Shown here one piece after another: positions 10,801 to 22,978 of a stretch of DNA of 64,000 nt (position 1 is the stretch's first letter; every line of letters starts with the position of its first letter). Made by a program: the position numbers and the translations under genes. The stretch is from Plasmopara viticola (taxonomy: Eukaryota > Oomycota > Peronosporomycetes > Peronosporales > Peronosporaceae), in the NCBI GenBank assembly GCA_001695595.3, contig MBPM02000016.1:434001-498000 (forward strand). The letters are read 5' to 3'. The notes under the pieces are model-generated. The model saw nothing but the letters and a program-made list of their open reading frames with translations, had not been told where the DNA came from and did not search any database.

Positions 10801-13800
10801 TACCAGCATTGAACGCATACTGAAAAAAGGTGAGCCTGAAAACTCCCGCACTGCATGAACGCCATATAAAAAAGCGGTTTTTTATTTTGAAACTCAAAAA
10901 CTTCGTGCTATCTCATAATTTATCATAACACTGCTGCACGGGCAAATCAAATATGTCAATGAGCGAAAAGCTATGCACATTGATGCGACTCATAGTCCGA
11001 CAATGCATAGAGATGGATTGTGCATGTTAAAAAAGAAGGTTCGTCACTTGGTCAAAGATGACGACATCGTAAGGAACTAAGGAGTAATGCCGCCAAAGAC
11101 TGATAATGATCGATTTGTAACAGAAATGATTACAATTTGGAGATCTATCTCTATTTTAAAATCGTCAGGTTTGTAACCGCAGGTACAATGTAAGCGCGTC
11201 ACACCTCAATTTACTCAATTTTGTGATGTGAAATCAATAAAAATGATGGTGTCCCATTGCCGAACTATAAAAGGAAGCGGCGGTAATATATTTACCAAGT
11301 AGAGCTCTGAAGCTGCATTTGAAGCTCAAGGCAATTGATCTTGCCGTAACTGAAAAAGTACGCGACTTCATTTATTTGTTTCCGCAAGTTCAAATATGAA
11401 AGCCGCTAAGCACTGCATAATAAAGTTACTAAGAGTCAAACTGTGCGTACTGTTCCTTTGACAGGAAAGCCTCGTAGAGTGTTTATTCACGGTCGACATG
11501 AGATGCTAATGTCTCCCCGAAGGCAGACGTGGATTTTTTAAAATAAACGAATACTTTGCTCGCAGCATTGGCTGCCAAAGATAGGGCTTTGATTGTGAGT
11601 AACATATTTGTAAATGGAGCCACCAAGTGTGGGCTGTAAAAATCCGCAAGTGAGAGCTAGCTTCGCAACAGCGATTGAAAGATGCCATACTTAAGCTATG
11701 TCTATGTACGTTGCTGATAGAAAGACCTTGTTTAAAGGAATTCAAATGTTCGTTGTGTGATAGCAGGTGCGCTCTAGCTGAAGACGCTGTCAGAAATTAA
11801 AAAAGTTCAAACTTTAGAGCTACTGATTTCTTAAGCAAGTAAAAAGACGGAAGTGGTGCTCTAGAAATGACATTCTCTTTTGGAGATAAAGATGCATATC
11901 GGCTTTAGACGAATATGCCTCAGACTAAGCTTAATGGCATCGTGCATTGCGTCTTGGCTTAGAAATCCTGCAAGATACTAAAAATTCAGTACATCGTCTT
12001 TTTAAAAGTAAATTAGATGTAGTATTTAGAGACCGACAACCATAACTCCAATTAATAAAGGAGGAAAACACAAATTTGATTTTGTGCCAATCATGTTGAA
12101 TCGTGGCTTTAAGGAATGTTCTTTTCCATTAGAGCTGTGCGAGATCATTAATTTCTTGAGTGAAAAGCATAAGATGGCATGGACCGATCCTCGCGTCCGT
12201 TATGTCCTTTGTGAGAGGCTGTAAGTGCTACATATACATTGAACGAAATTGTTTTCATTCTGTATCTTCATTTTCGCAAACCAGTAAGAAATTAGCACGG
12301 GCACTATGCCAAATTTTGCCGTTCCGACCGAGAAGTGGCGACTGATACATGCTAAAAAAAGGCTGAACAGTGCCGCGGCGATCGCACGAATGCCATCGTA
12401 AGGATGAACATGTTGCTTGAAAATATGAACGCGTGTACGCTATTTGGGTACACGTTGCATATTGCTCTGAATGTGTAACGTGGCTACTATCAAATTTAAA
12501 AGAGCAGGTCAAATACACCCCTCGCGTTGGTTGGTTAACACACCTGGAAGTATGCTAAAGGAGTGCCACACAGGTAATTTTAAGTCTTGGTGGCGCTTAG
12601 CCCTTAAATCGCACAAATGTTTTAACGATTGCCGGCATTCTCCCCGACAGATTCTGACGTTGGTTCATCTATTATCATTTATTTTAATTTTAAAACTTAA
12701 TGAAAAAGAAATGCTGCCGCATGTATCGCTTAATGTCCACTAAGTATGGAAAGCGGTACAGTCTAATTTGAGATTAAAGGTATCCTCTACCATTTATGTT
12801 GCAAGCCAAGTCAGGCTTTATCTAGTCTATTTTAAAGCAATGATCATTACTCCATCTGACCCGGCAGAGTGGTATTGAAATCAAAAATGGATTAAAAAAT
12901 TTTGAGATACAAATTTTATTCCACAAAAAAACTGCGTTTAAATCAAAAAATAATTAAAGGTGATTTATTTAAATCTTTAACTACCGCTAAGTTCTCAATG
13001 AAGCCCCAGAAATTCAAGGTTTTAAAATTCGGAGGATCAATAAGCTGTCAGCAAATATTGACAAATGCATCTTTGCGGCTGAAAAGATTAAAGACCTTGG
13101 CTGCTTTGTATGCAGCCATCGTTCGTCACTTAAAAGTCTGAAAGTCGCCTCGGCTCGATCCACAGCAATTAAATTTAAAAAACGTGGTAAAGGCTAGCCA
13201 GAAAAGCTGCATGAGCACAATGCTACTGCGAGAGATTTGCAAAATATTGGCCGATCTATTGACGATGGACATTGTATCGGTTTTGAGTTAGCCATCCTAA
13301 GAATGCTCTTGATTGCATCCTAAAATAGCGCTTAACATTTATCACTTACGCTGAAGCTGCTGAGATGGGTATGTGGCCTTAAATTGACAGATTTCTCATG
13401 TCAGCTGTATAAAATAACGAATTCGTCATTTCGTTCGAGGAATTGTCGTTGCGCCATACTGATGAAAATTCAGTGATTGATCGGTAGAAACGGCGAATTT
13501 TACTTGATGAAAAAAATGTGTAAACCATCCTCATCCGCGCTTGACTTTCTTTCAGCAGCGAGATCGCCAATCCCAAGAAAATTCTCATCGGAGACGCTTT
13601 TGCCTGGCAATGACAGAGGAGCTTTAGCCCAAAGACAAGGGGAACTAGCGATGCACTGGCTGACCCAGCACCGAATCTTCGCTTATTGGGTCAGGACATT
13701 CAAGTCTTTTTAGATATGTAATAAGAAGATGCAGGAGATGTAGACGCACCTTGAAGTACGAGCACAGCTATTAAAAATCTGTCAGCTGCGAGGTTGATCA

Positions 13801-16596
13801 TCAGATAAACTGTCCGATCGATTAAATTGAACGGCTCTTAAGACTGATCGCCATCTAAGTCAGCTAATTATGGTCGAGCCATCGCGATGCATACGTCAAT
13901 TTTAGACGCTTAGTACCACCCGAGGCTCATCTTACTGGTCTGCCTTAATTGGAGTGGCAAGTAAGCTGAAGAAGCAATACCGGCGTGATGGTGGTACGCA
14001 GTATCCCGACCTGCGCAGCCGCCGAATCCGGAAAGAGTAAGCATGTAGCTCATCGTGTTCCATGACTTTTGGTGTGCAGTCAGCTTAGATCGGATGACAT
14101 TTTGAGAATGCTTTAGCTGCTGATGAGACCGTCGTAGGACTAAGGACTATGTCACCCACCAATTGTTTTCATTGGTTTTAATATCCCCTAAATTTGCGCT
14201 GGATGTCACAAAAACAGATTAGTATTTAGTGTAAAATGCGACCACGTACTTACGAGTTTGACTTGTTACCTGCGAAAAGCGCCCAGACCACGCAAGATGA
14301 TCGGGTCTTGAGACGAAAGTGTCTTGAAACTGATTATTTCTGGCATGAAGAAAAACAAATGGCCACAAGAGCCGGTCATCGCCAAAATCTATCTACACAG
14401 CGACTAATAAGGTACAAATTTCGTGTGATAGCGAGGCCGCTCAACCGATGGTTCTTCGATTTTTGAGCTTCACTAGATGACAACAGCTTGATTCCTGTTG
14501 GCAATGTGGACCTCATTCTGAATTTGCAATAAACGAAGAAGACGACAGCAACCTACTATTCTTACTGTGTCATTACCAGAAACATCCCTTAATTTGCCGA
14601 CCCGCTATTGACTGGTTATCCAGTTTTAAGATTTGATTGCGGGATCTGTTAATACTTCTATTAATTGATATTCAAGCTGCCAAATAGAAGATGACTGAGC
14701 TCTTACTTCACCGTGTCGTGGCGTTTCTCTAAGAAAAGATGGCACTTGGTCGTGTCAACTAGCACGACCACCACACTGCGATATGACAGCCCTATCAAAT
14801 GGCTGGTTGGTTTCTCGGCTGTAATCTTGATTAAGTATCATTTTTGGGACCCCCACTTTGCCTGCTGTCAAGCTCAGGAGCCTTTTTGGTTAGAAAAAGC
14901 TCTTCGTGGGGATATGGAGCCGAGCGCAAGCCGTATACGACGGCTTGCGCCTCCGCCAAACCAAGTGTCGATGTTTGTATTTAGATGGTGTGAACAACGA
15001 TTAGGATCCGACAACCTTATGATTAGCAGCACGTTTTGTGTGATTTAAAGTATGCGGTCGAGAATACTCTCGAGACCGGCCCTTGTGGACAGACGACTGC
15101 TTCATAGGGCTAACACCAGACCAGCGAAGCCTCTGTGAAGAAATCAGAGCTCTTTGTCCATAAAGTTTACGAGCTTCACAGTCGAGTACCTACCGCGCGT
15201 CTCAGCTCGAGATTTTTTAATTGTATCAGGAAGTTGCTGCTCTTCGAAATAAATTCAGAGCTTAACCGGCACAGCTGTATGGGTACACCGCTCGTCAACC
15301 TTATAATCAATGTAGTCGTTGCTGCGATCACTATCAATCGCCGCCAATTATACTCCTGCATTTGTGGCTACGTCTGCTTCAAATCAGATTAGACGTGCTA
15401 CATCGCTTGAGCTCTACGCGCAGGAAGCAAGTCGCACAAGCTCCGGCGTCTTAAGCCGTACAGGCCACAGCACAATTTTAGTTGTTAAAGTCTGCGACTT
15501 CGTTCTAAAAATTCAAAAAATGAGCTTTCACGACTAAAGAAAGGAAGTCTGGCTAGAGCCATGACCTCAGTCTACCAGGTGTGCATCATGCTACATGGAA
15601 AGAAGGCCAAGGGCTGAGCACTTTACTTCAATCTAGAGCTAAGCTCTTATGCTGAAAGCTGACTTATCGATTAAAGAACCCTAAAGAAAAATGCTGCTTC
15701 TGGTGCACAACCGACACCATACCTGTACATGAAGCGTTATGTATAATGAGGTGGCGTACTGTTATCTGAGGCTTATGCTTTTATTGAGGTTGCAAGCTTA
15801 GTCGCTAGCCATTCTTTAGCAGTAGGACCATAGCATGCTGTTGGTATAGCTAAAACTGCCTTCAGTCTTTCACTGAGCGACCACATAGCCTTCGGCTTAC
15901 CAGGTGCTGCGCGATTTCGTCAGCTCACGTAAGTAAAAATATATATTTGCGATTCAAGGGATTAAATTTGATGTGAGAGTGTTTAAGTGCTCGAAAGTTA
16001 CATCTTATTGCGTTTTACTACCCATATGAGTTTAGGCAGGTGCAATCGAAGGAGAAGCGATTAAATCTGATGCAAAGGTATATATATATGACGTTTGATT
16101 TGGAGCTTACACGTAGAAATAAGGTCATTCTTTTAGCTGAGATGCAATTGAAAAATGTTGTTTTTAATCGAAATGACCAGACTGCTTGGCGAGCCATTTG
16201 TGTTGTAGTTGAGTGTTGGACTCAAACTGCACGTCAGACCATGTGAAAATTTACAGAGCAAAAGTTGAATTACCGAATGTCTAGTTTTGTACCATTTTTA
16301 TACGCTTTTTATTACATTCTTTTGAGTTTTCAAATCAAGTCAAATTTCATTAAATGTAAACACCCCATACGCTAATTTTTGTATGTAATGTGCACCTAAT
16401 GAAGCCGAAAATGTTCAGCAGAACTTTGATATCAACAGGTTCATTGTGCTTTCTTCTGCTGTATCCGGCCAATCCACAGTCTCGGCAACGTCTTTGTGGT
16501 CGAATGGACGCCTCAACCACCTTAAACTGCGATAAGTCTATTTTGAGGGACGTCGACGTTCTATACCCCCATAATATTTATATCTAACGGTGTTCC
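7810..16596. other. Long gene-poor spacer
   Basis: Nearly 9 kb with only short open frames. None shows a domain, a conserved motif or a consistent exon chain. Codon-like stretches near 12.9-15.0 kb are broken by many stops and may be very old transposon debris, but I could not assign them to a family. A small 11-bp-arm hairpin lies at 14924-14950. Confidence 0.55.
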
Positions 16597-16672
16597 CTCC
16601 AGCCAAACATAGATTATTATTCTAGCTTAGAAATACTGCAACAAGGAGGGGGGGGCTGGTTAGCGGCCCCCC
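16597..16672 (+). repeat. Solo terminal-repeat-like fragment (G-rich family)
   Basis: This segment matches the inverted repeats of the decayed MULE at 45.06-47.43 kb: a shared CCAGCC start, a TTATTxTAGCTTAG core and a GGAGGGGG..CTGGTTAGCGGC end. No partner inverted copy was found nearby, so it is probably a leftover end of a related element. Its end also forms a G-run/C-run hairpin. Confidence 0.6.
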
Positions 16673-18843
16673 TAGGCAAAATGTGTTTTTACATAGATGA
16701 TGGGACCCGTGATCGTTCGAAACAGTTTGACAGGACCGAGCGTCGACATTTCGAGTGTGCAGTGTAAGCAAGGCTCGTACAAATTTTCCTGCCGAAATTA
16801 AGCTACGGTATAAAATTTTTTGACAGATGGAGTCTGTAATCTTATACTTCGATTTAATTGTCTATTTAATAGGAAAGTGTCTGTCGAATTAATTAAACTT
16901 TATCATGTAACTCTTACGAGCAAAAGGGCACATTACGAAATTCATACGTCCAGGTCGAAGGCCCAATACAGCCGTTCTGAAAAAAAAGCTTTTCATGAGA
17001 AAGATTCAGTGACATCCATATACGAACGGTTTATTGAAATTATTCGTGAACTAATCATGAGTTGCAATCAGCGTAAAGAATATTGTCAAATTACCGAGCA
17101 CCATGAATCTTGTGTCGTATACATGTAAAACACATTTTTTTAGTTAACATTGGAACAAAACTACCATGACTGGGCTCATTACGGACATGCAAGAGAGCTT
17201 ACACGAAGACTGGGCCGTCAAAGTCGTTTATACGATCGAATTATGCAACGCATAAACTCTTTTGTATGCTTGATGCATAATGAGTACTGGTCTTGGCGTC
17301 AGCGGTCGATAGTCTGGGGCCGACATCTCAGAAGGAGTGACAGTGCGCAAGTCTTTGACATTAAATGGATGACAAGAAAGCCTAGGATAAATCACTTACT
17401 TGAGGTATGCAAATACCTTATAATATTTGGTGTGCTATCTGGTGTAAATAGATAAAACAAATTTCATTACCGTCTCATCCAGAAAGTTGCCTAGCTACTG
17501 TTATGGTGTTTATATTGTGTTTGAAGTATACTAAAGTAGGCTAAAAGTGTAACCTAAGGACGTAGAGTCGCGGCAGGCACACAAATTATAAGTCACATAG
17601 GGAGCTGAAGATGCATCAAGAGTAAGCACCGATTTCTCTCTATTTTCACAGCTGGTCAGTTGGTGCAGTGATTTTACTACCTCTGCGCCAAGTCAGTATC
17701 GAATCCAACCGTGGTCAAAAACTGACAGGCGATGCCATTTGGGGAAATTTCAATTGGGAAGTCGAAAGGTTAGGTAAGCGCCGTAATTTCACTGTCGGGG
17801 TGTCAACGGTACTAAAGACCAATTGTTTTGCCCGGAGAATGCACGCAAGCAAAACGTCAGCCGCTGTTATTGATCCTACCGAAAAGTTTGGCTAGCTTCT
17901 ATTTGGCCAGACTGATTTTGATGTAGCCATAATTGTAGGCTCAATGTCTTCCTTTAAACCAATTTCTGAGTAATAATGATCGGCTCACATTCCAACCCAA
18001 AATTGTCACTCATTGCCGAATGGTCTCTTGAGTCGCTCTCATTGTTATACACTTGTGGAATGCTTCTAGCATCTTCTGAATTGTGACTTGATTTCTCAGA
18101 CTCAGCTTTGCGAATTTTGGCCTTTTCACCTTTATTTCTTAATAAAGGGAGGGACCACGTTATTGTAGGCGCTATTACGGTGGTGAAGCCGTGCCATGAA
18201 AATTGAAATTGTCGAAGCGGGGTCCGCTTACTCAGCATGACCGAGACCGGAGCATTTTTTAGTTAAAATATACCCGGCGGCTGCGTAAAAAAGACCAACA
18301 ACAACATGAGCCGGTGTAATAATCACCGGTGGTGCAAACCATTCATAAATGTGGCGTCATCTGGTAGGCGCTGAAGGTCCACAGAGTACGAGTGACTGTA
18401 CTCGGAATAAGGTTGCACTTTGAGTTTGCGACCGCAAATGGTCACAGTTTTACCACCCAATTATCTGCACACCTCCCGATGGGTGCACTGAAAAGTAATT
18501 TCAGCATTACGAATAGCCTTAAAGTCTCGAAGATGGATCTAATTAGACGACCACAACGGTGTCTGCGGGGTTGAATTGAGCGAGGTCATTATTTCCGTGT
18601 TAGAAACATTTGACGTGAACTCTCTAGCCGAAATCCACATTGGTACGGAGAAACCTGCTGGGGTGCTTTAGCTAAAGCGGCGCAGCGTTTATCCTGTGGG
18701 TCACGCAGCTTCCGCATATATAAAATAGCGTCAGCCGCACCCGAAAATTTGACTCTTGGTGCAGCATTTTACCATGTCTGGCGCCAATTTTGTCCCTTTG
18801 AGGGCCCGTCATGTTTTAGAAGGAAAAAGCTACCTTTTTGTTT
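16673..18843. other. Gene-poor spacer
   Basis: Short open frames only (the largest about 100 codons near 16.8-17.5 kb). None shows a recognisable domain or a splice chain. I see no gene here. Confidence 0.5.
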
Positions 18844-21207
18844 GGGAATTGTAAAATTTCCACTCACCCTTTTGAAATTTTTCACTCACCCCCTTGTTTC
18901 TTGGTCGAATTCAGTTTGATGTCATTGCGCCGCACTTACACCAAACATTCAAGACGTGCTCACGCGCACGTATCCGCAATGCATAGCTCACTTGAGAACT
19001 CCCGATGAACAGCTTTGCTCCACCTCCTGCACTTAAGTATCAGTCCCTGCAAGAAGCCGAGGACGCAGTTTGTGCCTATGCACTAAGAGAAGGATATGCC
19101 TTGACGGTCTTGCATACCAAACGGGTTGGTAACAAACAAGAAGGTGCAATTAAAGTTGTCATATTCAACTGTTCAAGAGGACGGCATACAAGAAGAAAGG
19201 AACAAGAGCCTGTTCAGAAGCGGATACGAACGGGTTCTAGCAGCTCTACTGAATGTCTTTTCAGTGCCAGTTTACGTCATCGAGGCGGCTTTTGGCAGTT
19301 ACAAGTTGACAATGGGGAACACAATTATGATGCCTTTGCCCACCAGTCTGCACATATGCAAAGACGCGCTTCATCAGGTGACCAACGCGCTTCGGTATTG
19401 ACTTTGGGACGTGCTGGTATGAATCCTGCACGGATTATTACCACTTACTTTGCGTCAAGAGTCTGGCATATTGTCAACACCGCAAGACATCCACAACATC
19501 CGCGCATCTCATCGTGTCAACTGTTAGCAGGGCGAACCTCACTCGCCGCCTTACTTGATAGTCTTGCTGGCAATATCCGTTGTTTCGCAAAACGTGATGC
19601 CGAGCAGAAGCTGACACATCTGCTAATCTATCACCAACCGCCAAAGAAATTTGTCAGAAGTTCAGCGCCGGCTGTATTTGGATAGTCGATGCTACCTACA
19701 AAACGAACAGGTACAACTTTCCGCTCTTGCATGTCGTTGGTGCAACGGCAACAAACACAACTTTCACCTTTGCATATTGCTTTATGAAGAGTGAATCAAC
19801 AAAGGACTAAATTTGGGCAATGGGTCGCCTGCATGATGTCTTCCTGCAATACAGCATTGACACCAATGGCACCTTTGCGACTGACCGAGAACTTGCCTTA
19901 ATGAACGCCCTTTCGAAGTTTTCCCGAACGCAAATTGCCTTCTTTGTCGGTGGCATATCTGCAAGAATATACTTGCAAGGCAAAGAAGAGCGTTCGCTAC
20001 GCAAGAAGCCTGGGAAAACATTTTGAAGCAATGGAATGTCCTCGTTGCCAAAGACAAGATTTCCGATTACAAAGTTCATCTTGCGGCAATGCGCACAGAA
20101 TTTAGCGCCTATGCTCCTGTGTTGCGGTATGTTGAGGATACTTGGCTCGTCTGGAAGTACAGATTTGTGGCCGCTTTCCTCCGAAACAAGCGTCATTACG
20201 GACATGTCACGACGTCACGTGTCGAAAGTGCTCATTCCGCTTTAAAGAAATGGTTATCTGCGTTAACAGGTAATCTGCTGACAGTTGATGCTGCCGTGAA
20301 GCTTGCATGCGACGGTCAACTTGCAGTGATCATGCAGGAAAATTCGAGGCAGAGGGATATTGCCAATATGCACTTTGGCCCCTTGTTCTCCCAGGTCATG
20401 GGTAAAATCTCGGTGGCAGGTTTGAAGCTTGCCTATGGCGCATACAAACGCCGATTTGACGACGGACATCGCGACACGAACCATGTGATATGTCAAGGCC
20501 TGATCAAATCAACAATGGGCCATCCTTGTCGTCATGCCCTGCTTGGACGAACAGAGCCTTTTTCTGTGGACAACTTTGATCAACATTGGCGCTTAGTGCA
20601 GTCCTTTAGAGTCATAAAGAGGGTAAACACTCCAACTCTGGAAGAGGCTCTATCAAAATTCACCAGTGAATACTCGATTGCTGGGGATCATCGCAAAAGA
20701 GTCCTGCTTAACTACATTCTGAAGAGTCCCGCGGGTAATACGCAAGAGCCGGACCGCGTGCAAACAAGAGGACGGCCCTCAGGACCTACGCAGCGTGATC
20801 CGTCACATTTTGAACATGTGGAGAACTCACTGATTCCTCAGCGACGGCGCAGGTGTAGAATCTGTACCCAAGAAGGTCACAAGTCAAGAACTTGTAATCA
20901 AGGCCGTGCACGCCAGCCTGATCAGAATAGTGCAATTCATAGAGTTGTTGTTGTCTGCATCACCATCCCTTGATAGCTATATCTATAATTTGAGGTCTTT
21001 CTTTGTCATACGTGTATCCAATAATTTACTGCACCGATTAGCATTAGTTACCCTGCCGTAATAGGATGGTCACCAGTATAACAGCTCGTGCAAATGGCTG
21101 GCGGGCGAACAGTACGTTTCACAGTCGGTGAACCAAAGATTTGTGGCGCAATGACATTAAACAGAATTTGACCAATAAACAAGGGTGAGTGGAAATTAAC
21201 GGTTCCC
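18844..21207 (+). mobile_element. Decayed Mutator-like element with TIRs
   Basis: A transposase relic (19005-20973) lies between inverted repeats at about 18844-18945 (left) and 21130-21207 (right). They share GGGAA at the outer end and, further in, TTTCCACTCACCC, CTTGTTT.TTGGTC and ATGTCATTGCGCC. The left arm carries an extra internal duplication of the CACTCACCC segment. I found no convincing target-site duplication, so the exact ends are uncertain by some bases. The element is non-autonomous now because its transposase is broken. Confidence 0.7.
19005..20973 (+). pseudogene. MULE transposase relic (FAR1/MULE type)
   Basis: Three overlapping segments belong to one former transposase. 19005-19685 starts with an ATG and carries an N-terminal DNA-binding-like region. 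The frame then shifts near 19675. 19675-20026 contains the catalytic-core signatures VDATYKTNRY and TDRELALMN, interrupted by a TAA at 19807. 20023-20973 carries the rest of the core and ends in a CCHC zinc knuckle (CRICTQEGHKSRTC), typical of MULE transposases. At least one frameshift and one stop make it non-functional. It sits between matching terminal inverted repeats. Confidence 0.8.
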
Positions 21208-21798
21208 TCTTGTTTTTGTTCTTTTATTCTGTTTTCTAGTCGCAAAAGCGATTCATATTAATAGAAGAATGGAAAGCGACTATTGCGTCTCTAGTGCAAA
21301 TAGCACCTAAGCAAACACTAGTCAATCAATACCCGGACACAGTATAAGTGCAGCCTACAGTGTATGCCCTTTTCCACTTCGCGTGAGATTAAGCTTTTCG
21401 TAGACTTACGTCAGAACGGCCTAGCGTTTTAGGTAGTGAATTTCACTTCAGTGTAGTTTGGAGCAAATTCAGTCGAAATCTTTCGGTAAGACTGAGCGCA
21501 TTTAGTTTCGTCGTTTAGCAGGGATGAGGCTGCAGTAAAGTACTGTAAGCGCCTAACTGTCTAGTTAACGTAAACTTCGGAAGCTGTTTTCGCTCGGCAA
21601 GACCCGTTAAACAGGGGAGGGCGGAGCAAGAGGGATTCGACGGCTGAAAAAGTGGGCGAGTATTATGCTCATTCTACTTACGCAACATGTCAGTATCTAA
21701 CATTGCATTTAGTCGAGTAAAACATTGCAATAACTGATAATTGCTACCTTTTTCATAGTTTAAGTCCACAGTTTGCATTGTATTGCCTTTTTTGAAGG
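21208..21798. other. Spacer upstream of the first transporter
   Basis: About 590 bp without a gene. It should hold the promoter of the transporter that starts at 21799, but I see no clear oomycete initiator site. Confidence 0.5.
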
Positions 21799-22978
21799 AT
21801 GAGTGAAGCAGCGGCTTTGCTGCGACCAAATTCTTCTGGTTCAGTCCCGGCTAAAGGTGATGAAGAGAGCAAGCCTCACGCACTGCTCGGCATGGCGTGC
21901 GTAGCGATGGCATCGCTGTGCTTTAGCTTCATGTTTACCTTTATCAAGTACATGACCTTCACCTTTTCGTCCATGGAGGCCACGTTCTGGCGCTCAGCTG
22001 GCGTGCTCGTGTGCAACTTTGTATGTTGCTGTGATACTAACGTGCAATTGATACAAACATTGACTGTGATTTTGATGAATCTAGATCGTTGTCAAGATCT
22101 ATGGCATTAGTCTCAACGTTCAGCCACAATATCGGAAGATGCTGCTCTTCCGGTGCATGGCGGGATTTTGTGGCATGGGTTTCGCCTTCTATGCCATGTC
22201 GCGGATGGTGCTGGCTGATGCTAGCGCCCTAGGATTCGTGAGTCCTATCCTCACCTTCTTTATGGTTTGCACAGCGTCTTCTCAAACCACATTAAATTTG
22301 TGATCGCTAATGCCAAAAATTGATTATGCTTGTGAAGGGTGCGGTATTGTTAAAGGAAAAAATCGATGCAATTAGCCTCTTGAGTGCTGTCGCGGCGTTT
22401 GGCGGCCTCATTTGTGTTGTGCGTCCGACTTTTTTGTTTGGCGATGACCACCCGACGGCTGCTACAGACGGTTCGTGGAGTGCGATCATCTCGGCAATGC
22501 TTGGCGCATTCTGTCAAGCGCTCGTGTATTTAACGATGCGCCAACTCAAAGAACTCAATGTGTTTGTCACTGTGCACTACTTTGCACTTACGAGTGTTAT
22601 AGGGACGAGTTTGTGGCTAGCATTCATCCAGCAGGTAAATGACGAGCACTACCCTTCATTGAAGTTTTCTTCTTACTAATTCGTATCGTTCATGATCAGT
22701 CCTTTTACTGGCCCAACACGTTTCGGTTGTGGAGAGCTATTGTTGGTACTGGTATCGCTACCTTCGGTGGTCAATTGTTTGTAACGCGAGGCTTTCAGTT
22801 AGAGAAAGCAGGAATTGCGGCAGTCGTGCGGTATCTGGACGTTGTATTTGTCTTCATTTGGGATTCTACGATTCTGGGCGAGCGAATTAATCATTGGAGC
22901 ATAGTTGGTGCACTAGTCGTACTAATTTGTGCAATACTTATTGCAGTGCGAAAAATCCGGATGACTATTGAATATTAA
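21799..22978 (+). CDS. Drug/metabolite transporter (EamA/DMT), copy 1
   Basis: A 325-residue membrane protein predicted from four exons: 21799-22020, 22085-22264, 22338-22634 and 22700-22978. Introns are 64, 73 and 65 bp, all phase 0 with GT-AG ends. It belongs to the EamA/DMT superfamily (SLC35G-like): about ten hydrophobic segments in two homologous halves, with a typical GERIN..S..GA motif before the last helix. The substrate cannot be told from sequence. The paralogue at 25462-26638 has the same length and the same internal exon sizes (180 and 297 bp). Its stop codon at 22976-22978 overlaps the stop of the convergent gene on the other strand. Confidence 0.85.

Noticed and set aside
12902..13141. 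Frame with a KFGGS motif resembling aspartokinase
   Set aside because: Only four to five residues match and the surrounding sequence has no kinase features or continuing exons.
13200..13300. Copia gag-like peptide (HNATARDLQNIGRSIDD)
   Set aside because: Vague similarity to gag proteins over about 20 residues, with no other retrotransposon part nearby.
14924..14950. 11-bp-arm hairpin GCGCAAGCCGT/ACGGCTTGCGC
   Set aside because: Real as a palindrome, but short and without context; not reported as a feature of interest.
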